From an uncultured Pelagibacteraceae bacterium (GTDB taxonomy: Bacteria > Pseudomonadota > Alphaproteobacteria > Pelagibacterales > Pelagibacteraceae), in contig CABYLY010000003.1 in the NCBI GenBank assembly GCA_902519945.1, forward strand, positions 1 to 64,000: a stretch of 64,000 nt of DNA, given 5' to 3'. The number at the start of each line of letters is the position of its first letter. The stretch's first letter is position 1. The position numbers and the translations under genes were made by a program. Below the pieces are notes generated by a model. The model was not told the DNA's origin. It ran no database searches and worked only from the letters and a program-made list of their open reading frames with translations. This document shows, one piece after another, positions 40,885 through 49,152 of this stretch.

Positions 40885-41657
40885 TAAAAAAAATAAAAAA
40901 AATTTTAAATAAAAAAAACAGAGCAAAAATAGTTTGTCTTACTGCTTATTCAAAAAATGTTGCAGAAGAAATTGATAAGTACGTTGATATTGTTTTAGTA
41001 GGGGATTCACTTGGTTCAGTTTTGTACAATTACAAAACTACAAGAAGTGTCAGTTTAACTGAAATGATAAATCACTCAAAAAGTGTAAGGCTCGGTGTTC
41101 AAAAAAGTTTAATGGTTGTAGATATGCCATACAAAACTTACGATACAAGTGTCTCAGCTTTGAAAAATTCTAAAAAAATAATGAAAGAGACAAAATGTGA
41201 TGCTGTAAAATTAGAAGGGGGAAAGAAAATTATAAAACAAATTAGGGCTCTAACAAAAAATAATATTCCCGTTATGGGTCATCTTGGATTATTACCTCAA
41301 TCTGCAAAAGGAAAATTTAAATCTAAAGGAAAAACCACTAAAGAAATTAATCAATTAATTAATGATGCTTTGTTACTCCAGAAAAATGGGGTTTTTGCAA
41401 TTGTACTAGAGTGTATTAAAACACCAATAGCTAAACAAATAACTAAAAGTTTAAAAATTCCAACTATTGGAATTGGGTCCTCTGTTTATTGTGATGGTCA
41501 AGTCCTAGTAACTGATGATTTGATTGGTTTAAATCAAACTAATATTAAATTTGTAAAAAAGTTTCTAAATGTAAAAAGATATATTAATTCAGGATTAAGA
41601 AAATTTGCTTATGAAGTAAGAACTAGTAAATACCCAACCAAAAAACATTCATATTAA
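40881..41657 (+). CDS. panB: 3-methyl-2-oxobutanoate hydroxymethyltransferase
   Basis: Transfers a C1 unit from methylene-tetrahydrofolate to 2-oxoisovalerate, giving ketopantoate for coenzyme A. The 258-residue protein shows [64 protein letters not shown] and LECI (catalytic Glu), then [15 protein letters not shown]. panC and panD are not present here. Its stop TAA shares TTAA with the TerC-family gene on the other strand. Confidence 0.95.
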   Translation: MIKKIKKILNKKNRAKIVCLTAYSKNVAEEIDKYVDIVLVGDSLGSVLYNYKTTRSVSLTEMINHSKSVRLGVQKSLMVVDMPYKTYDTSVSALKNSKKIMKETKCDAVKLEGGKKIIKQIRALTKNNIPVMGHLGLLPQSAKGKFKSKGKTTKEINQLINDALLLQKNGVFAIVLECIKTPIAKQITKSLKIPTIGIGSSVYCDGQVLVTDDLIGLNQTNIKFVKKFLNVKRYINSGLRKFAYEVRTSKYPTKKHSY

Positions 41658-42265
41658 AAATATTTTTTGAATTGTTCATTGATAGATAAAATTTCTAAAT
41701 CTACAAGTCCCCCAATAACTAACTGAATTGCTACAAGTAGAATAAAACCTAAGCCAACATAAGCAATCCATAAATGTTTCTGAATATAACTCGCAAGGTA
41801 TGTTGCCATAGCACCAGTCAGAATTACTGATAAAACTAGGCCAAAAATCATAAAACCAAAATTCCCTTTAGCCGCTCCAACAACACCTATGACGTTATCA
41901 AAACTAATTGTAATATCTGCAAACAAGACTTTGTAAACACTCTGAATATATGATGGTTCTTTTGATTTTTTCGTCGGTGATTTTACTTTCTTAATTTCAA
42001 AAAGATCTTTTCTTAAATCATTTACAATCCAAATTAAAAGCAAGCCACCTAAGATTTTGATAAAGTAAAATTTAAATAAGTAAGTTGCAAATAAAGCAAA
42101 AACTACCTTAAATATTAATGCTCCTGCAACGCCCCACAAAATAATTTGTCTTCTATGTTTTGGTGCAAAGTTTGCAGCAATTAAGCCAATGATAATTGCA
42201 TTATCTGCTGCTAAGATTATATCTATAAAAATAATCTGAACTAATATGAGTGCTTCTTCTAACAA
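41654..42265 (-). CDS. TerC/YjbE-family integral membrane protein
   Basis: A 203-residue inner membrane protein of the TerC family, with members implicated in metal ion (notably manganese) export or tellurium resistance. The hallmark acidic membrane motifs IIFIDIILAADNAIIIGLIA and VLFADITISFDNVIGVVGAA form two inverted repeats with Asp residues in the membrane. About six to seven helices are predicted, and a basic cytoplasmic loop (KKVKSPTKKSKEPS) lies between them. It is divergent from the TRAP operon. The transported ion is inferred from family only. Confidence 0.85.
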   Translation of the reverse strand: MLEEALILVQIIFIDIILAADNAIIIGLIAANFAPKHRRQIILWGVAGALIFKVVFALFATYLFKFYFIKILGGLLLIWIVNDLRKDLFEIKKVKSPTKKSKEPSYIQSVYKVLFADITISFDNVIGVVGAAKGNFGFMIFGLVLSVILTGAMATYLASYIQKHLWIAYVGLGFILLVAIQLVIGGLVDLEILSINEQFKKYF

Positions 42266-42301
42266 AATGAGCTTATAGTATTAAATATTTAAAATAATTC
42301 A

Positions 42302-42363
42302 ATTAAAAGTAGTATTATTTTTTTATTGAAAATTATTTTAATACATAATGAAATACTTTTAAT
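42302..42363 (+). promoter_or_regulatory. Interrupted inverted repeat in the dctP leader
   Basis: ATTAAAAGTA (42302-42311) is the exact reverse complement of TACTTTTAAT (42354-42363), and directly inside, GTATTA (42312-42317) complements TAATAC (42339-42344). The structure ends seven bases before the strong RBS GGAGG (42370-42374) of dctP (ATG 42379). It may be a 5' UTR hairpin or an operator; AT-rich chance pairing cannot be excluded. Confidence 0.35.
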
Positions 42364-42378
42364 AAAAATGGAGGACAA

Positions 42379-43350
42379 ATGAAATTCTTAAAATATTTAT
42401 CAACTATTTTAGTTTCATTAATTTTGTCAATTAATCTAGCAATTGCAGAGAAATGGGACATGGCTCTAGCTTATGGAGCAGGGAACTTTCATTCTGCAAA
42501 TGCAGCTGAATTCGCAAAAAATGTAACTGAAAAAAGTGGCGGCAAATTAACAATTGTAACTCACCCAGGTGGTTCTTTGTTCAAAGGTGGAGAAATTTTT
42601 AGAGCAGTAAGAACAGGTCAAGCTCAGATTGGTGAGAGATTTATGTCAGCTCTTGGAAAAGAAGATCCACTTTTAGAGGTTGACTCTCAACCATTCCTAG
42701 CAACTTCATACTCTGATGCAATGAAGCTATATAAAGCTTCTAAAGATGAAATTGTTAAAGGATTAGACGAGAAAGGCTTAGTGTTTCTTTACGCTGTGCC
42801 GTGGCCAGCCCAAGGCTTATACAGTAAAAAAGAAATTAATTCTGTGGAAGATTTAAAAGGTCTAAAATTTAGAGCTTATAATTCAGCAACAATAAGAATC
42901 GCTGAGCTAACAGGAATGGCTCCTACAAAAATAGAGGCAGCCGAAATTAGCCAAGCCTTTTCTACCGGAGCAGTAGAAAGCATGATCACATCACCAACTA
43001 CTGGTAAAAATTCAAAAATTTGGGAAAATGGTGTGAAATATTTCTATGATATTGCAGCTTGGTTTCCAAAAAATATGATAATTGTAAATAAAGATGCATG
43101 GAATAAATTAGATCAAGCGACCAAAGATCTAGTTATGAATCAAGCAGCCTTAGCTGAAAGAAAAGGTTGGCAGTTATCAAAACAAGGAAACGTGGGTGAC
43201 AAAAAAGCTTTAGCTGACGCTGGTATGGTTGTTGGCAAAGTGAATGCACCTTTGCAAGCTCACTTTGAAAAAGTTGGACAGACTATGGCTAAGGAATGGT
43301 CTGAAAAAGCTGGTTCAAGAGGAGCTGCGGTCCTATCAAGTTATAGATAA
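42379..43350 (+). CDS. TRAP transporter periplasmic substrate-binding protein (DctP family)
   Basis: A periplasmic receptor of a TRAP system, which imports carboxylate-bearing substrates using the sodium gradient. The 323-residue protein has a signal peptide (MKFLKYLSTILVSLILSINLAIAE) and DctP-family features: NAAEFAKNVTEKSGGKLTIVTHPGGSLFKGGEIFRAVRTGQAQIG and GLKFRAYNSATIRIAELTGMAP, where the Arg of KFRAYN is the usual carboxylate-binding residue. A strong GGAGG RBS precedes it. It is separated from dctQ by an 11-bp hairpin, consistent with higher expression of the receptor. The ligand is unknown; adjacent oxoprolinase genes suggest an amino-acid-derived acid. Confidence 0.9.
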   Translation: MKFLKYLSTILVSLILSINLAIAEKWDMALAYGAGNFHSANAAEFAKNVTEKSGGKLTIVTHPGGSLFKGGEIFRAVRTGQAQIGERFMSALGKEDPLLEVDSQPFLATSYSDAMKLYKASKDEIVKGLDEKGLVFLYAVPWPAQGLYSKKEINSVEDLKGLKFRAYNSATIRIAELTGMAPTKIEAAEISQAFSTGAVESMITSPTTGKNSKIWENGVKYFYDIAAWFPKNMIIVNKDAWNKLDQATKDLVMNQAALAERKGWQLSKQGNVGDKKALADAGMVVGKVNAPLQAHFEKVGQTMAKEWSEKAGSRGAAVLSSYR

Positions 43351-43364
43351 TTCAAATCTTAAAA

Positions 43365-43395
43365 TTAAGGCCACTTATAATTTGAGTGGCCTTAA
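43365..43395 (+). terminator. Intercistronic hairpin between dctP and dctQ
   Basis: TTAAGGCCACT / AGTGGCCTTAA forms a perfect 11-bp stem with a nine-base loop, 14 bases after the dctP stop and ending six bases before the dctQ ATG. No T run follows. It probably stabilises the upstream mRNA or attenuates dctQM, and also covers the dctQ ribosome-binding region. Confidence 0.7.
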
Positions 43396-43401
43396 ATTGT
43401 T

Positions 43402-43884
43402 ATGCTAAAATCTTTAGATAAAAATTTAAATAAACTTTATAAATTCTCAGGATATATTGCCGCTTTTTTTTTAATTCTAGTAGCAGTTTTTATACTGATT
43501 GGTATCTCATCAAGAATATTCAGTTTTTATATAAGAGGTCTTGCAGAATACTCAGGTTATTGCATGGCCGCTGCTTCCTTTTTCGCATTAGCTTACACAT
43601 TTGTAGAGGGCGGACATATTAGGATTACGCTTTTCTTGGAAAAATTATCAGGTACCAAAAAAAAATTTATTGAGATTTGGTGCTTAAGTATAGCAAGCTT
43701 TTTTTCAGGATATTTAGCTTTTTATTTTATAAAAATGTTAATTATTTCATATAAATTTCAAGAACGTAGCGAGGGAGCAGATGAAATTTTGATTTGGATT
43801 CCTCAAACAAGTGTAGCTATTGGATCAACAATTTTTTTTATAAGCGTTTTTCATCAATTTATTTTAACAATTAAAAAGCATTAG
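43402..43884 (+). CDS. TRAP transporter small permease (DctQ family)
   Basis: A 160-residue inner membrane protein with four hydrophobic helices (IAAFFLILVAVFILIGIS, YCMAAASFFALAYTF, WCLSIASFFSGYLAFYFI, TSVAIGSTIFFISVFHQFIL). The characteristic DctQ segment AEYSGYCMAAASFFALAYTFVEGGHIRITLF is present. It acts with the DctM large subunit. The ATG is directly after the hairpin, with no clear Shine-Dalgarno. dctM starts immediately after its stop. Confidence 0.88.
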   Translation: MLKSLDKNLNKLYKFSGYIAAFFLILVAVFILIGISSRIFSFYIRGLAEYSGYCMAAASFFALAYTFVEGGHIRITLFLEKLSGTKKKFIEIWCLSIASFFSGYLAFYFIKMLIISYKFQERSEGADEILIWIPQTSVAIGSTIFFISVFHQFILTIKKH

Positions 43885-45195
43885 ATGACTGAAATATTTT
43901 TAACAATTTTCTTTATCAGTGTTTTATTATTTTTTTTAGGATCTGGAATTTGGGTTGCTTTAAGTATGATTGGTGTGTCGGCTATTGGTATGATGTTATT
44001 TACTTCAAGACCAGTTGGCGATGCAATGGCTACAACAATATGGGGGACATCATCTTCTTGGACACTTACTGCATTACCACTATTCGTCTGGATGGGTGAG
44101 ATTTTGTTTAGGACAAAGCTTTCTGAAAATTTATTCAAAGGATTATCTCCTTGGATGCAAAAACTACCAGGAGGTTTAATCCATGTTAATGTTGTTGGGT
44201 GTGCATTATTTGCAGCAATTTCCGGCTCTTCAGCTGCAACTGTTGCAACAGTTGGAAAGATGTCTATTCCCGAATTAAGAAAAAGAAATTATCCAGAAAA
44301 AATCTTACTAGGCAGCTTAGCAGGTTCAGGAACACTGGGTCTGCTTATACCACCATCAATTATATTGATTATTTATGGAGTTGCTGTTCAAGAGTCTATA
44401 GCAAAATTATTTATTGCCGGAATTATTCCTGGAATAATGATCGCGCTAATATTTATGTCTTACGTAATTATCTGGTCGTTGATTAATAAAAAATTTATGC
44501 CTAAAATTATTGAGGAGTACTCATTTTTAGAAAAAATAAAAAGATCAAAACAACTTTTACCAGTGATTATTTTAATATTAGCTGTTATTGGATCGATATA
44601 TACAGGAATAGCAACGGCTACTGAGGCAGCTTCACTAGGAGTTGTTGGAGCATTAATATTGTCTTACTTTCAAAAGAGTTTGACATTAAAGACTTTTAAG
44701 TCTTCTTTGCTTGGAGCAACTAAAACTTCCTGTATGATTGCTTTTATTTTAGCAGGCTCAACATTTTTATCTTTAGCAATGGGATTTACTGGGTTACCGA
44801 GAAATCTAGCTCTCTGGATCCAAAACATGGAACTATCTCCATATGTTTTGATTTTTGTTCTGATGATATTTTATATAATTTTAGGAATGTTTCTTGATGG
44901 TATTTCAGCTGTAGTTTTAACTATGGCAATCATTGAACCAATGATTAGGCAAGCAGGTTTTGATATGATTTGGTTTGGAATTTTTTTAGTAATTGTTGTT
45001 GAGATGGCACAAATCACTCCACCCGTTGGTTTTAATTTATTTGTTCTTCAAGGGATGGCAAAAAAAGATATGGGATATATTGCGAGAAGTGCATTTCCAT
45101 TATTTTTACTAATGGTTCTTGCAGTTATATTAGTAGTAATTTTTCCAGAAATAGCTTTATGGATGCCTGAACAAATGATTAAAAATATAAATTAA
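43885..45195 (+). CDS. TRAP transporter large permease (DctM family)
   Basis: The 436-residue transport subunit with about twelve helices. The family-typical GSSAATVATVGKMSIPELRKRNYPEKILLGSLAGSGTLGLLIPPSIILIIYG covers the first substrate/sodium site. A second half TATEAASLGVVGALIL, GMFLDGISAVVLTMAIIEPM and AQITPPVGFNLFVLQGMA mirrors it. It abuts dctQ without a gap. The stop shares TTAA with the convergent TPR gene. It forms a complete TRAP set with dctP and dctQ. Confidence 0.93.
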   Translation: MTEIFLTIFFISVLLFFLGSGIWVALSMIGVSAIGMMLFTSRPVGDAMATTIWGTSSSWTLTALPLFVWMGEILFRTKLSENLFKGLSPWMQKLPGGLIHVNVVGCALFAAISGSSAATVATVGKMSIPELRKRNYPEKILLGSLAGSGTLGLLIPPSIILIIYGVAVQESIAKLFIAGIIPGIMIALIFMSYVIIWSLINKKFMPKIIEEYSFLEKIKRSKQLLPVIILILAVIGSIYTGIATATEAASLGVVGALILSYFQKSLTLKTFKSSLLGATKTSCMIAFILAGSTFLSLAMGFTGLPRNLALWIQNMELSPYVLIFVLMIFYIILGMFLDGISAVVLTMAIIEPMIRQAGFDMIWFGIFLVIVVEMAQITPPVGFNLFVLQGMAKKDMGYIARSAFPLFLLMVLAVILVVIFPEIALWMPEQMIKNIN

Positions 45196-45671
45196 TATTT
45201 CGATTTTTCACCAGCTATTACAGCTTTGAGCTGATCATATTCCTCACAATTGCAACCTTTTAAAACCTCAAGCCTTTCAACTGCAAGATTATGTCTGTTA
45301 GTTGCAACATACAATTCGCCAAGATATTCATTAATACCTTTATGTTTTGGATCAATAGCTAAACCTTGAAGATAATATTTCTCCCCATTTTCAAAATCCC
45401 CAAGCTTTCTAGTCGTGAAACCTAAATAATTAAGAGTATCAGCTTTACCAGGTTTTTCCTTATTAGATTTCAATAAAAGTTTTTGAGCTTTTTCATATTG
45501 AGAGTTAGCTTTTTCTTTTTTACCTTTTTTCTCATTCTTTTTTGCAAAATTAATCACTTTTACAGCTTTGTCGTAATTAGACTCTGTATCTGAAGAAGCA
45601 CTACCTGCTGCTAAAACATAGTTACTTGATAGTAAAAAAGTTGCACCGATTAACAAAATTATTTTTTTCAT
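45192..45671 (-). CDS. Secreted TPR-repeat protein
   Basis: A 159-residue protein with a signal peptide (MKKIILLIGATFLLSSNYVLAAG) followed by tetratricopeptide-like helices (KEKANSQYEKAQKLLLKSNKEKPGKADTLNYLGFTTRKLGDFENGEKYYLQGLAIDPKH). The C-terminus holds a Cys pair (GCNCEEY) near residue 142. It is predicted periplasmic and is transcribed after pxpA with only 0-1 bases between. No specific function is recognised; the C-x-C pair may bind a metal or form a disulfide. Confidence 0.7.
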   Translation of the reverse strand: MKKIILLIGATFLLSSNYVLAAGSASSDTESNYDKAVKVINFAKKNEKKGKKEKANSQYEKAQKLLLKSNKEKPGKADTLNYLGFTTRKLGDFENGEKYYLQGLAIDPKHKGINEYLGELYVATNRHNLAVERLEVLKGCNCEEYDQLKAVIAGEKSKY

Positions 45672-46445
45672 TTATTTAAATTTTTTCATTTTATTTAAAG
45701 TTTTAAGTTCTAATCCATTTTTTACTAAATTTAATCTTATTGATTTAGCAGTAGCTAAAGAACTTAAGTTGTCCCCGTGTATACAAACAGAATCGATTTC
45801 ACAAGGTATTTGCTTTCCACTGTGACAATTAAGCGCCTGAGATTGTACCATTTTTAAAACATGTTTTTTTGCTTCCTCAGGGTTTGTAATCAAAGCATGT
45901 GATTTTTTTCTAGAAACAAGATTTCCATCATCCTCGTAATTTCTGTCAGCAAATATTTCGCAAGCAAATTTCATATTTAATTTTTTTGCTGCCTCTTGCA
46001 TCTTAGACCCGGTAGGCACTAAATAAATTAAGTCTTTATTAATTGTCTTAATAGTCTTGGCTAATATTGTTGCCAATTCAATATCTTCACAAGCCATATT
46101 ATTTAATGCTCCATGAGGTTTCACATGAGTTACATTTTCTCCGTGTGTTAACGCTATTTTTTGTAAAATTTCATATTGATCAACTATAAGCTTTTTTATT
46201 TCTCTTTCTGATAGATTTAATCTTTCTCTTCCAAAATTTTCTGGATCATTAAAAGAGGGGTGCGCGCCAATACTTACACCATTTTTTTTCGAAATTTGCA
46301 CTACTTGATTCATAGTTTCTTCATCTCCAGCATGATAACCACAAGCAACATTTGCTGAATTGACGATTTCTAATAAATCTGGATCATATTTATTTGAGTG
46401 ATGTTTTGATTTTTCACCTAAATCACAATTTATATTAATTTCCAT
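45672..46445 (-). CDS. pxpA: 5-oxoprolinase subunit A (LamB/YcsF family)
   Basis: One of three subunits of the ATP-dependent bacterial 5-oxoprolinase that opens pyroglutamate to glutamate. The track start at 46469 is upstream of the conserved N-terminus; ATG 46445 (MEININCDLGEK) matches the family start, giving 257 residues. Motifs are NCDLGE, ANVACGYHAGDEETMNQVV, GAHPSFNDPENFGRE, VKPHGALNNMA and VCIHGD. It is divergent from pxpBC, their start codons only 27 bases apart, whereas pxpABC are usually co-directional. Confidence 0.92.
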   Translation of the reverse strand: MEININCDLGEKSKHHSNKYDPDLLEIVNSANVACGYHAGDEETMNQVVQISKKNGVSIGAHPSFNDPENFGRERLNLSEREIKKLIVDQYEILQKIALTHGENVTHVKPHGALNNMACEDIELATILAKTIKTINKDLIYLVPTGSKMQEAAKKLNMKFACEIFADRNYEDDGNLVSRKKSHALITNPEEAKKHVLKMVQSQALNCHSGKQIPCEIDSVCIHGDNLSSLATAKSIRLNLVKNGLELKTLNKMKKFK

Positions 46446-46472
46446 AGTCATATTTTGTAAGTATAACATGGC

Positions 46473-47147
46473 ATGATAAAAAATATATCAAATCTTGGTG
46501 ACGCAGCTTTGTATTGTGATTTTGGGACTGAGGTGAATAAAGAGATAAATACTAAAGTAATACAATATTTCAAAAGTATTCAACAAGAAAATATTGACGG
46601 TATAAATAATTTAACTCCATCTTATAATAAATTAATTATTTCATTCGACCTTCGAAAAAAAAATTTTAAAACTTTAAAAAAATTGATCGAAAATTTAGAA
46701 GTCATTAATCAAGACAAATTAGTAAGTAATAAGATTAAAATACCTGTTTGTTGCCATGAAAAATTTGCATTGGATATTAAAAGATTAGAAGAAAAGTTAA
46801 AAATAAGTCGTGATAAGATTTATGAAAAATTCTTCAGTAAAGAATTTTTTTGTTATATGACTGGCTTCATTGCAGGTATGCCCTTTTTGGGTGATTTAGA
46901 TCATGAACTACGCGTAAAACGTTTAGAGACTCCAAGAGTTAAAGTACCCAAAGGTTCAGTTGGATTAACAGAACAGTTCGCTAATGTTTATACTTTTGAA
47001 AGTCCTGGAGGATGGAATATCATTGGAAACACACCACGTATTATTTTCGATAATTCAAAAGAGAGTGAACCAAATTTAATTAATCCAGGTGATACAATCA
47101 TTTTTGAACAAATGACACAAGATCAATATAAAGATTATAATGAGTAA
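46473..47147 (+). CDS. pxpB: 5-oxoprolinase subunit B (KipI family)
   Basis: A 224-residue allophanate-hydrolase subunit 1-like protein, partner of PxpC and PxpA. Family motifs include SNLGDAALYCDFG, the N-terminal LTPSYNKLIISFD, CYMTGFIAGMPFLGDLDHELRVKRLETPRVKVPKGSVGL and QFANVYTFESPGGWNIIGNTP. It overlaps pxpC by 8 bases. A TATAAC sits only five bases before its ATG, compatible with a leaderless transcript. Confidence 0.92.
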   Translation: MIKNISNLGDAALYCDFGTEVNKEINTKVIQYFKSIQQENIDGINNLTPSYNKLIISFDLRKKNFKTLKKLIENLEVINQDKLVSNKIKIPVCCHEKFALDIKRLEEKLKISRDKIYEKFFSKEFFCYMTGFIAGMPFLGDLDHELRVKRLETPRVKVPKGSVGLTEQFANVYTFESPGGWNIIGNTPRIIFDNSKESEPNLINPGDTIIFEQMTQDQYKDYNE

Positions 47148-48084
47148 AAATTATTTTGAAATAAAAAGAGCTGGAATAAACACTACATTTCAGGACCAAG
47201 GCAGAAACAATCTTTATCATATTGGGATTCCATTTAGTGGAGCTATGGATAATAGAAATTTTCAAATTTCTAACAAACTTGTTGGTAATGATTTGAATTC
47301 ACCAACAATCGAATTTGCTTATCAGGGTCCATTATTAAAGTATTTTGGAGATAATATAAATTTTGCGATTTCGGGAGATGTTAAATTTATGGTTCAGAAA
47401 AAAAATAAAGTTATAGAGGGAAATTGTTATCAATCTTTCACATTAGAAAATGGTGATGAAATAGATATTGTTACAACGAACAAATCTGTTTATGGATATT
47501 TAGCAGTTAGTGGCCAACTTGATCTAAATTATCAATGGTCAAGTTGCTCTATTAATACAAAAGCAAATATCGGTGCTAATAATGGAAAAAAAATAGAAGA
47601 TGGAAAAAAAATATATATTTCAAAGATCAATAAAAATTTAAATGATAAAAAATTAAATTACATTAATACAAAAATCGAAAATATAAGAGTTATTCAAGGT
47701 ACAAATTTTGATTATTTTTCTGATGAGGGCAAAAATATCTTTTTCGAAAGAGAATTTACTGTCTCTAAATTAACAGATCGAATGGGGATGAGATTAGAAG
47801 GACCAAAAATAGAAAATATTGTAGATACAAATATAAAATCAGAAGGTTTAATAAAAGGTGTAATTCAAGTACCAGCAGACGGAAATCCAATTATTATGCT
47901 TTCAGACCACGGAACTATTGGGGGTTATCCTAAAATAGGAGTTGTTATTAGCGCTGATTATGACAAATTAGTTCAACTAACCCCTGGTTCAAAAATAAAA
48001 TTTAAAAAAGTTGAATTAGCTGATGCAGAAGTATTATTTAAATTATATGACCTGGAGACGCAAAATTTAATTTCACAAATTTAA
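47140..48084 (+). CDS. pxpC: 5-oxoprolinase subunit C (KipA family)
   Basis: A 314-residue allophanate-hydrolase subunit 2-like protein. It begins IKRAGINTTFQDQGRNNLYHIGIPFSGAMDNRNFQISNKLVGN, a hallmark of KipA/PxpC, and later has TDRMGMRLEG, GVIQVPADGNPIIMLSDHGTIGGYPKIGVV. With pxpA and pxpB it should complete an ATP-dependent 5-oxoprolinase feeding glutamate. Its stop overlaps the EamA-type transporter start by one base. Confidence 0.92.
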   Translation: MSKNYFEIKRAGINTTFQDQGRNNLYHIGIPFSGAMDNRNFQISNKLVGNDLNSPTIEFAYQGPLLKYFGDNINFAISGDVKFMVQKKNKVIEGNCYQSFTLENGDEIDIVTTNKSVYGYLAVSGQLDLNYQWSSCSINTKANIGANNGKKIEDGKKIYISKINKNLNDKKLNYINTKIENIRVIQGTNFDYFSDEGKNIFFEREFTVSKLTDRMGMRLEGPKIENIVDTNIKSEGLIKGVIQVPADGNPIIMLSDHGTIGGYPKIGVVISADYDKLVQLTPGSKIKFKKVELADAEVLFKLYDLETQNLISQI

Positions 48085-48962
48085 TGACTTTTATCAGAAA
48101 CTTACCTGGTCCATTATTAATTTTTTTAGGTGCGTTAAGTTTAAGTTTTGGAGGATTAATTGTAAAATCTTTTGAGGGTGCAACATTGTGGCAAATTTTA
48201 TTTTGGAGATCTTTATTTTTTTCTTTAACAGTTTTAGCTTTTCTAATCATTAGTTATAAAACAAAAATAGTAGCGTCCTTTTATAATTCTGGATTACCAG
48301 GTTTTGTTGGAGGAGTTATTTTATCTTTTGGTTTTTGTGGTTATGTTTTTGCTATGTACAATACTACTGTTGCAAACACTAATTTTATTATCTCACTTCA
48401 AATATTATTTCTTGCAATATTTGGGTACTTTTTTCTCAAGGAAAAAATTAATTTAACTACTTTATTTTCTATCTGTCTAGCCATGACAGGTGTTTTAATA
48501 ATGGTTGGAAATTCATTATCACCAGGAGAATTATCTGGAAACTTAGCAGCTTTTACGATGCCTATTACTTTTGCTGTTCTAATAATGATAGTGAGAAAAT
48601 TTCCCACTGTAGACATGGTGCCAGCTCAGTTTGTTGCTGGTGTCAGTTCATGTTTAATTGGCTTTTTGTTATCTCCAAAAATAATGATTTCTCCGAATGA
48701 TATTTTTTTAGGTTTTCTGGCAGGGTTTTTTCAAGTTGGTTTTGGTTTTATATTTATAACTATTGGTGCAAGAACAACACCGTCTGCAATGGTGGGAATC
48801 ATAATGTTATCCGAATCTGTTTTAGGACCTTTATGGGCATTCCTTTTTGTCAGTGAAAGACCTTCTATATTTGGATTAATAGGGGGTGCAATCGTACTTT
48901 TTGCAGTTTTATTACAATTTTACTCGCTTTTGAGTAAACAAAAAAAAATTGTTTCTGATTGA
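48084..48962 (+). CDS. EamA/DMT-family drug-metabolite transporter
   Basis: A 292-residue inner membrane protein with ten predicted helices arranged as two EamA repeats (GPLLIFLGALSLSFGGLIVKS and TMPITFAVLIMIVRKFPTVDMVPAQFVAGVSS, then SAMVGIIMLSESVLGPLWAFLFVSERPS near the end). DMT transporters move amino acids, nucleotides or other metabolites, direction and substrate being unpredictable by eye. It is translationally coupled to pxpC and is followed by the glycine riboswitch, so an amino-acid-related role is possible. Confidence 0.85.
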   Translation: MTFIRNLPGPLLIFLGALSLSFGGLIVKSFEGATLWQILFWRSLFFSLTVLAFLIISYKTKIVASFYNSGLPGFVGGVILSFGFCGYVFAMYNTTVANTNFIISLQILFLAIFGYFFLKEKINLTTLFSICLAMTGVLIMVGNSLSPGELSGNLAAFTMPITFAVLIMIVRKFPTVDMVPAQFVAGVSSCLIGFLLSPKIMISPNDIFLGFLAGFFQVGFGFIFITIGARTTPSAMVGIIMLSESVLGPLWAFLFVSERPSIFGLIGGAIVLFAVLLQFYSLLSKQKKIVSD

Positions 48963-48993
48963 CTTTTTTCTATACATATAAGATTATTTAGCC

Positions 48994-49151
48994 ACGGGAG
49001 AGACTACAGATTATCGTAGCGCCGAAGGAGCAACCACCCAGGAATCTCTCAGGCAAAAAGGACCGTAACATATTAACTCTGGAAAGAGATTTAATTCTCG
49101 CCGAAGGAGCAAAACTCTCAGGCAAATATACAGATGGGTACAAAGAGTTAA
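48994..49151 (+). ncRNA. Tandem glycine riboswitch controlling gcvT
   Basis: Two consecutive aptamers with the glycine-riboswitch core. Aptamer I (48994-49066): ACGG/CCGT closing stem, GAGAGA/TCTCTC stem, P3 hairpin CTAC...GTAG, core GCCGAAGGAGCAA and CAGGCAAAAAGGACCGT. Aptamer II (49073-49151): closing stem TTAACTCT / AGAGTTAA, core GCCGAAGGAGCAA, CTCAGGCAAATATACAGATGGG. The 3' strand of the second closing stem contains the presumed ribosome-binding AGAG and ends one base before the ATG. Glycine-responsive switches are established in SAR11 for glycine genes. It regulates the gcvTHP operon. Confidence 0.96.
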
Positions 49152-49152
49152 T

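Noticed and set aside
44199-44486. 95-aa plus-strand ORF in the track inside dctM
   Set aside because: Another reading frame of the clear dctM coding sequence; composition (many Cys, Asn, Tyr) is typical of a shadow frame and there is no start signal.
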